Source: Paulinella micropora (lineage: Eukaryota > Cercozoa > Imbricatea > Euglyphida). From it: a stretch of DNA of 27,966 nucleotides. Location of the stretch: the NCBI GenBank assembly GCA_009731375.1, contig BJOX01000121.1, positions 28,784 to 56,749 of the forward strand, in the 5' to 3' direction. The notes below the pieces were generated by a model. It was given only the letters and a program-made list of their open reading frames with translations. It ran no database searches and had not been told where the DNA came from. Position numbers and translations under genes: made by a program. Numbering within the stretch: position 1 is the first letter of the stretch; the number at the start of each line of letters is the position of its first letter. Shown piece by piece: positions 1 through 27,966 of the stretch.

Positions 1-8
1 TCTGTCTA

Positions 9-67
<59 letters not shown>

Positions 68-92
68 ATCTATCTATCTACCTACCTATCTA

Positions 93-140
<48 letters not shown>
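1..140. repeat. TCTG/TATC then (CT)n array
   Basis: Interrupted tetranucleotides to about 92, then pure CT. Confidence 0.95.
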
Positions 141-145
<5 letters not shown>

Positions 146-183
146 GGGGGTGATGTAGAGGGCCAGCTGCTCAGTGCTCCGGC
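146..183 (-). CDS. Candidate next GH47 exon or 5'-edge echo
   Basis: After a T-rich tract ending TTTTAG, a short open stretch joins m14 in phase and reads GRSTEQLALYITPG, which could match the family DVEVKPAD segment that follows GLSPE. It runs straight into a (GA)n tract with no GT or GC donor, so it may be a truncated echo of an exon lying left of the window. Confidence 0.3.
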
Positions 184-186
184 CTA

Positions 187-569
187 AAACCAAACCCCCT
201 ATAACGACGGTTTTGTGTCCGCCGTTAATCGCGCGCAGCGCAAGGGCTAAAACAGGCGACCATCTCTCGACTGGGGCCGTGATGCAAAGGGCTGATGAAG
301 CCGAGGTTGTAGAAGGTAACTCACAAACGAGCGTGAACTCCCGAAACCTCGGCTTTGGCGACCATCATCTCCTTATGGCACACGCCCCTGGGGGTGTTTT
401 TAGTGGTTGTTCTGTACAGTTAAAAAGGGCTCGGCTACCTTTCGGCTGGGCACAGGCACCAACCACAGCGGACAGTGGTTGGTGCGCGGCTGAAGTGCTG
501 AGAGTTCTTGCTCGGGGGTAGTATAGGAGGCCATGGCTTTTAAGCTACGCCACGCCAATATATTAAACA

Positions 570-570
<1 letters not shown>
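187..570. other. Non-repetitive intronic stretch with hairpin
   Basis: Mixed-composition sequence between the left-edge candidate exon and the first TATC array. An 11-bp perfect stem (456-466 with 475-485) encloses an 8-base loop. A 115-codon plus-strand frame crosses it but shows no recognisable domain. Probably intron or an unrecognised repeat fragment. Confidence 0.4.
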
Positions 571-643
<73 letters not shown>

Positions 644-672
644 CCTACCTACCTACCTACCTACCTACCTAC

Positions 673-732
<60 letters not shown>

Positions 733-793
733 ATATCTCTTGCTGTGTGTGCGCTTACCAGAGAACTCGGTGGGGTCGGAGGGCAGGCCAATA

Positions 794-839
<46 letters not shown>

Positions 840-890
840 GGATGGATGGATAGATAGGTAGGTAGGTAGGTAGATAGGTAGGTAGGTAGG

Positions 891-927
<37 letters not shown>

Positions 928-957
928 GGATAGATAGATAGATAGATAGATAGATAG
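571..957. repeat. TATC array and opposing GATA array
   Basis: TATC with an embedded TACC block (571-732), then the m14 echo, then GATA with GGTA blocks (795-957). The two arms are inverted and could fold. Confidence 0.95.
753..790 (-). repeat. Echo of exon m14 3' edge
   Basis: Direct degenerate copy of GLPSDxTEFS plus donor, with GTAAGC instead of GTAACC. It sits in the following intron between a TATC and a GATA array. Confidence 0.85.
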
Positions 958-981
958 GTGGAAGGGTGGATAGATGGTTAC

Positions 982-11163
<10,182 letters not shown>

Positions 11164-11169
11164 CTGCAC

Positions 11170-12182
11170 ACACAGACCGATTTTTTAATATACATTTCAC
11201 AGTCCGTGTGCGGCTATGATGCTTGCGACCTTCGGTGGATTTGCAAGTTGCAGGCTTTGAAATGCAAGAATAAAAATGCAACATCTTAATTTACTCAGCT
11301 CTGCCTGTGGTGATGATACACTGCCTGATGCAGCAATTACGCGCCTTTGCTTAGTCTGCTTGGTGGACGAATTTTATGTTTGTTATGTTTATTTTGAATG
11401 CTTGGACCAAATAAAAATCAAAAAGACTGGTATCAGACCTGATTCCGAATAGTAGGGCAATCAGTGAAAGCATCGTTTGCTCCCCCTATAGAGATGATGC
11501 TTTACTCAGAAATCAAAAAAAATCAGGCCAAATTTCTCGTAAACAACGGCCAAATTTCTGTAAAACAACGGCGGCCAAGTTTCCCGTAAAAAACGGGTGC
11601 ACTTTAAATTGCTTTTGGGGCGAAAAAACCCATCCAACACAATGGTACCCCCCAAGGATCAAGTACAATCCCTAACCACGGAATTTTATTCCCCTTGGGG
11701 TACTATTGTGTTGGATGGGTTTTTTCGTGCGTGATTTTCGGAGAGTTGCCCACCCTTGTGTGAATTTGCCAAAACCTTTGCCCACCTGTGAATTAGGCAA
11801 AACATCTGACCCCCCTGTGAAAATTGTCATTTCTTTTTTTCAACGTGGAAGAATCTTGTTCAAAATTGGTGCCGGATACTTCCTCGCCAACCCCTTGAGC
11901 ATCTCAACATTTACAGTACTCTTTTGCGTGATTCTGAACATAGCATTGCAGTGGATATTCATTCATACTTTCTTTTCCAAGCATATTTTCGTGCAGCTGC
12001 ATGTACATGCCAAAAGCCCAACACACAACTAGAGCACTCTCAATTTTGATCACGACAATGGTTTGTTGATTTTTTCTGCACACAGAAGGTAGAAGAGGGA
12101 ATGTTAGAAGCGCCGAGTGACAGGGACCGTTATGGCCTGTCTGCAAGCTTTCCATTCAACGAAGGATCGGTCCTCCTGCATA
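11170..12182. other. Region between the divergent genes
   Basis: Mixed, AT-richer sequence with no tetranucleotide array. It may hold the first mannosidase exon and the promoters. Seen: imperfect tandem repeats of CCAAATTTCTNGTAAA (11525-11600) and of GCCCACCTGTGAATT (11745-11825) flanking an inverted repeat. No exon is convincing. Confidence 0.4.
11621..11727. mobile_element. MITE-like inverted repeat
   Basis: Left arm 11621-11657 and right arm 11693-11727 are inverted copies (CGAAAAAACCCATCCAACAC against its complement) around a 35-base centre. Short direct repeats flank it on both sides. Confidence 0.55.
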
Positions 12183-12204
12183 GTATGTATGTATGTATGT
12201 ACAC

Positions 12205-12235
<31 letters not shown>

Positions 12236-12480
12236 CATATGTATGTACATATGCATGTATGTATATATGTATATATGTATGTATGTATTTATGTACATGT
12301 ACATACATACATACATACATATGCACATACATACAACTAACATGCATGCATACATATGTATGTACATACATATGTACATATATAAATACATACATACATA
12401 CATACATACATACATACATGCATGCATACATACATGCATACATTTGTACATACATACATACATACATACAAACGTACGTA
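12183..12480. repeat. TGTA/TACA palindromic array
   Basis: TGTA units (12183-12298) pass into complementary TACA units (12300-12480), giving a long potential hairpin. Confidence 0.93.
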
Positions 12481-12524
12481 CGTACGTACATGCGCATGGT
12501 TTGTAGGAGTCCGATTGGTCATAT

Positions 12525-24532
<12,008 letters not shown>

Positions 24533-24614
<82 letters not shown>
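24533..24614. repeat. Poly-C run after the stop codon
   Basis: About 80 C, followed by pyrimidines and the largest gap; another C run resumes at 25264-25284. Confidence 0.9.
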
Positions 24615-24617
<3 letters not shown>

Positions 24618-24628
24618 TTCTTTCTTTC

Positions 24629-25263
24629 NNNNNNNNNNNNNNNNNNNNNNNNNNNNNNNNNNNNNNNNNNNNNNNNNNNNNNNNNNNNNNNNNNNNNNNN
24701 NNNNNNNNNNNNNNNNNNNNNNNNNNNNNNNNNNNNNNNNNNNNNNNNNNNNNNNNNNNNNNNNNNNNNNNNNNNNNNNNNNNNNNNNNNNNNNNNNNNN
24801 NNNNNNNNNNNNNNNNNNNNNNNNNNNNNNNNNNNNNNNNNNNNNNNNNNNNNNNNNNNNNNNNNNNNNNNNNNNNNNNNNNNNNNNNNNNNNNNNNNNN
24901 NNNNNNNNNNNNNNNNNNNNNNNNNNNNNNNNNNNNNNNNNNNNNNNNNNNNNNNNNNNNNNNNNNNNNNNNNNNNNNNNNNNNNNNNNNNNNNNNNNNN
25001 NNNNNNNNNNNNNNNNNNNNNNNNNNNNNNNNNNNNNNNNNNNNNNNNNNNNNNNNNNNNNNNNNNNNNNNNNNNNNNNNNNNNNNNNNNNNNNNNNNNN
25101 NNNNNNNNNNNNNNNNNNNNNNNNNNNNNNNNNNNNNNNNNNNNNNNNNNNNNNNNNNNNNNNNNNNNNNNNNNNNNNNNNNNNNNNNNNNNNNNNNNNN
25201 NNNNNNNNNNNNNNNNNNNNNNNNNNNNNNNNNNNNNNNNNNNNNNNNNNNNNNNNNNNNNNN
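24629..25263. other. Assembly gap, 635 N
   Basis: C-rich sequence on both sides. The right flank GTCGCGCCTTCTTCC slightly resembles the p20 end. Confidence 0.99.
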
Positions 25264-25283
25264 CCCCCCCCCCCCCCCCCCCC

Positions 25284-26280
25284 CTTGTCGCGCCTTCTTC
25301 CTGGGCGTATCACATATCACACTTCACACGTCACACGTCACAGTGTTTTCCTAGCTTGGCCACGCCCGCTCAAAAAAGAAAGTCGTGCAATCTAGCTGAC
25401 TTTCTTGGACTTTCCCGGGACAAAATGTGACGTCAAAAAGTTGAAAATCAATCTTTTTGGGGTGAGATTTTGACGTAAAACGTATATTGTTAGGCAAGAG
25501 CTTCTACTAACATGGGAAGTGAACCCATGACAAGGAAACGTCTCGTCCACACTCTACAACTTTTGTAACCTGTACCTGTTGTGGTAAAAGGGTAGGAACA
25601 AAACGGAGGAGCCTCTTGAAATGATGAGAATTGAGAGTTGTTTGAGGTGAAAAGGTCGTCTGAATGTTGATCATCATGAAACAGAAACTGCACCACAAAC
25701 TTATTTTATACTCCGAAAAACTTTGCTGAATTCAGCGAAAATTTTAGGGTTTCACTTTTTGGCTCTTTCATGTTTGCTTGCACTCTTTCCACTTATCTCT
25801 TCGGCCGAGTGTAGAGCTGATACTTTCTTCGTCACGTAGTAACAGTCTTTGAATTGTTTAAACATTTTTAAATTATCCTTATCATTAGTATTATAATAAT
25901 TTACTTAATTATTAATATTTTTACTAATTAAAATCATGTCCCACTGAACCACGTTTGATTCATGATATTAATATTTTTGCCGGTTCTCTTATATAAATAA
26001 GGGTCAAAGATGGTGGAACTTCAAATGTGGGAGACTAGCGGAGCCAAAAACAACCTAGGCAAACACCAGCCAATGCCCGTGGTCCGGCCTAACGATAACT
26101 TGATATATTTCGGTCTAAAAAGTGTAACGATCACTTCTAGTAATATTATCGTTACCCGGTTAAGAGGGTTATTAATATTAACGGCCTCTTATTGTGTCTG
26201 GACTGACACCGTTGTACGGAACTTAGTAGTATTATTAATAATAGTACTAGTGACATATATTAATATTACTGACTACTCGT
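25284..26280. other. AT-rich right-hand region without a recognised gene
   Basis: No microsatellites. Includes a T-arm-like stem ATGGG/CCCAT on the minus strand near 25510-25530 and a TATATAAATAAG box at about 25991 followed by a 90-codon frame at 26010. That frame lacks any recognisable domain and crosses small palindromes, so I do not call it a gene. Confidence 0.4.
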
Positions 26281-26540
26281 GACATTCAAGAGAAAAAAAA
26301 AATAGTTTTTCGATTGTTGTTGGAATTTTAATGTTGGTTGGAATTTCGATTTTGGTTGGAAATTTGAATTCAAGTTTTCAAATGAACTGCTATATTCGTC
26401 CGCAAACTTGAATATCGTAAATTTTCGCGAAATGTTACCGTTAAACTTGGAAAATTGGAATTTTGCCACAAAATGATAAACTGACACAATTAAAATTCCA
26501 ACCAAAATCGAAAAACTATTTTTTTTTTCTCTTGAATGTC
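26281..26540. mobile_element. 260-bp palindromic MITE-like element
   Basis: Terminal inverted arms of about 50 bases start with GACATTCAAGAG and end with CTCTTGAATGTC. An interior of TTGGAATTT-type repeats is A/T rich. The flanks ATTACTGAC and GTCAGTAAT are also inverted, extending the palindrome. Confidence 0.65.
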
Positions 26541-27377
26541 GTCAGTAATATTTAGTCACGTCATATCGGCCTCTACATTGTTTCAAGTTTACATAGTTAT
26601 TAATATTTCTGGTACTGGTGGCAACATATGGTGAGTTCCTTTATAGGACTGATGAGTGCTTTAACCTATTTACCGTCCTCATTTGTAGTTCCTTTATTCA
26701 AGTTTAGGCTGGTAGATAGTTCAAATTGATTGAGCCCGTGTTGGGTTCAGTTTCCTTCTGTCACGAGCCACGGTCTCAATAAAGACCAAGTGGCGTCTAC
26801 AGAATGGGAACCCCTCCCCCGGCAACCTCGTAACGTTACAACGTGTTATGTAGCCTTCAAGTTGGTGGTGCTTCGTCTGCGCAGAGCTGGAGCTATGCTG
26901 CAAGCTGGGAAAACCGCAAGTGGGGGGAGGTAAAGTCTGGGCAGGGAATCGTGGAGGTGTGGAGTCTTCGACCATCGTGATGGTGGCAAAAGTCCAGCTG
27001 CTAGGCTGGGGAGCATTGTCGTTTTGAGACCTGCGGTGGCCGGATCAGACTCTGAGTTGCTCGGTAGAGCATTGGACAGACTTTTTGGTTGGTTGGGTCG
27101 AGGACCCAGTGGCGTCAACTAAAAGCAAGTTCTGAATTTTGAATTTTATGGTAAGGAGACCTAGGGCTGCAAACATCAGAACTGGTCAAGAGGAAAGCGT
27201 TTGAATTATTGCCCATAGTATGGATTGGGTATTAACAAAATCTATTTCATCATGACGAGTGATCAGAGAAGCTTGCAGTAGTCACCTCTATATGAAAAAT
27301 GACTTGATATATTTGTTTTCAACTTGCGAGCAGGGTCGTCAATTTTCATCACCCAATCGAAGTTCGTTGTCTTGCCC
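26541..27377. other. Right-end region, probably interspersed repeats
   Basis: Contains two similar tracts with AGTGGCGTC (26788-26798 and 27106-27116) and a tRNA-like segment. Only short frames; no gene recognised. Confidence 0.35.
27054..27112 (+). other. tRNA-like segment, probable second SINE head
   Basis: TTGCTCGGTAGAGC resembles a tRNA D arm, and TGGGTCGAGGACCCA resembles a T arm, at near-tRNA spacing. No acceptor stem pairs, so it is not a functional tRNA. Confidence 0.35.
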
Positions 27378-27746
27378 NNNNNNNNNNNNNNNNNNNNNNN
27401 NNNNNNNNNNNNNNNNNNNNNNNNNNNNNNNNNNNNNNNNNNNNNNNNNNNNNNNNNNNNNNNNNNNNNNNNNNNNNNNNNNNNNNNNNNNNNNNNNNNN
27501 NNNNNNNNNNNNNNNNNNNNNNNNNNNNNNNNNNNNNNNNNNNNNNNNNNNNNNNNNNNNNNNNNNNNNNNNNNNNNNNNNNNNNNNNNNNNNNNNNNNN
27601 NNNNNNNNNNNNNNNNNNNNNNNNNNNNNNNNNNNNNNNNNNNNNNNNNNNNNNNNNNNNNNNNNNNNNNNNNNNNNNNNNNNNNNNNNNNNNNNNNNNN
27701 NNNNNNNNNNNNNNNNNNNNNNNNNNNNNNNNNNNNNNNNNNNNNN
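27378..27746. other. Assembly gap, 369 N
   Basis: Hides the 5' part of the plus-strand SINE. Confidence 0.99.
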
Positions 27747-27966
27747 GGACCTGTCGCCAGTTCGATTCCCGTCGGTGCCAGTATTTTCTAAGGATATTTT
27801 CTTTTGAAAGTATTGGTCTGTCTGGAAGGCTTGGAGCTGCCTTGCGGGGGTGTCAGTAGAGCCTATCGTCAAATCTTCGTACTCCCCTCGCGGGTGAGAC
27901 GATGGAGGCACATGTGCAGAAATGCATTCGCCATTGACTGAGAAGCACTATTATTATTATTATTAT
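27747..27966 (+). mobile_element. SINE copy, plus strand, 5' part in gap
   Basis: Starts inside the tRNA-like head (GTTCGATTCCCGTCGGTGCC), shares the body CTTGCGGGGGTGTCA and ATGGAGGCACATGTGCAGAA, and ends in (TAT)n at the window edge. Confidence 0.82.

Noticed and set aside
174-521. 115-codon plus-strand frame
   Set aside because: No recognisable domain, no splice or start context, and inside a probable intron of the minus-strand gene.
12104-12181. Minus-strand frame MQEDRSFVEWKACR as a first mannosidase exon
   Set aside because: All visible donors give phase 0 while exon m1 needs phase 2, and there is no membrane anchor.
12101-12184. Possible first exon starting MLEAPSDRDR, ending at GTATGT
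   Set aside because: The donor looks good, but its phase (1) does not fit exon p2; the 12525 ATG exon does fit.
26010-26282. 90-codon frame downstream of a TATA-like box
   Set aside because: AT-rich, crosses several small palindromes, no recognisable motif; kept only as context.
27054-27112. Functional tRNA gene
   Set aside because: D- and T-arm-like segments exist, but acceptor stem and anticodon arm do not pair properly.

Overview
This window is nuclear DNA from an unidentified eukaryote, most likely a free-living protist or alga. Genes are cut into many very small exons with AG acceptors. Exons are GC-rich, and introns are made almost entirely of tetranucleotide and dinucleotide microsatellites. 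I cannot place it in a lineage from sequence alone. Thirteen assembly gaps (N runs) interrupt it, many of them next to poly-C.

Two divergent (head-to-head) genes can be reconstructed by eye, because exon peptides, splice phase and family alignment agree. On the minus strand, 11163 down to 982 and running off the left edge, is a GH47 class I alpha-1,2-mannosidase most like the ER enzyme MAN1B1. Fourteen exons (27 to 107 nt range across both genes) give about 353 residues, including the WEHDELKP and FDCYYEYLLKAW active-site segments and both cysteines of the family disulfide. On the plus strand, 12525 (probable ATG) to 24532 (TAG), is a 20-exon multi-pass membrane protein of about 477 residues related to the DUF1624 / HGSNAT-catalytic-domain family. 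All 19 exon-exon phases are compatible, although one junction lies in a gap. Coding sequence is about 2.5 kb of 24 kb.

The most unusual feature is about forty 'exon-edge echoes'. These are degenerate copies of an exon end with its splice site, lying in the neighbouring intron. Copies of 5' exon edges lie in the intron before the exon, copies of 3' edges in the intron after it, usually abutting microsatellites. Some form tandem arrays of 64 to 120 bp units. One copy is inverted. In two cases the complete exon ends in a GC donor while its echo keeps a GT donor.

Two interspersed repeat families are visible. One is a tRNA-derived SINE with an (ATT)n tail (three copies: 18781, 19117-19382, 27747-27966). 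The other, called R1 here, has three copies (2452, 13011, 14898), each joined at the same end to a (TATC)n array, suggesting that some of the dominant microsatellite was seeded by insertion tails. From 25284 to the right end the sequence is AT-richer, lacks tetranucleotide arrays, has no convincing gene and holds palindromic and tRNA-like repeats.

Protein-family assignments rest on motifs compared from memory; no database search was run.
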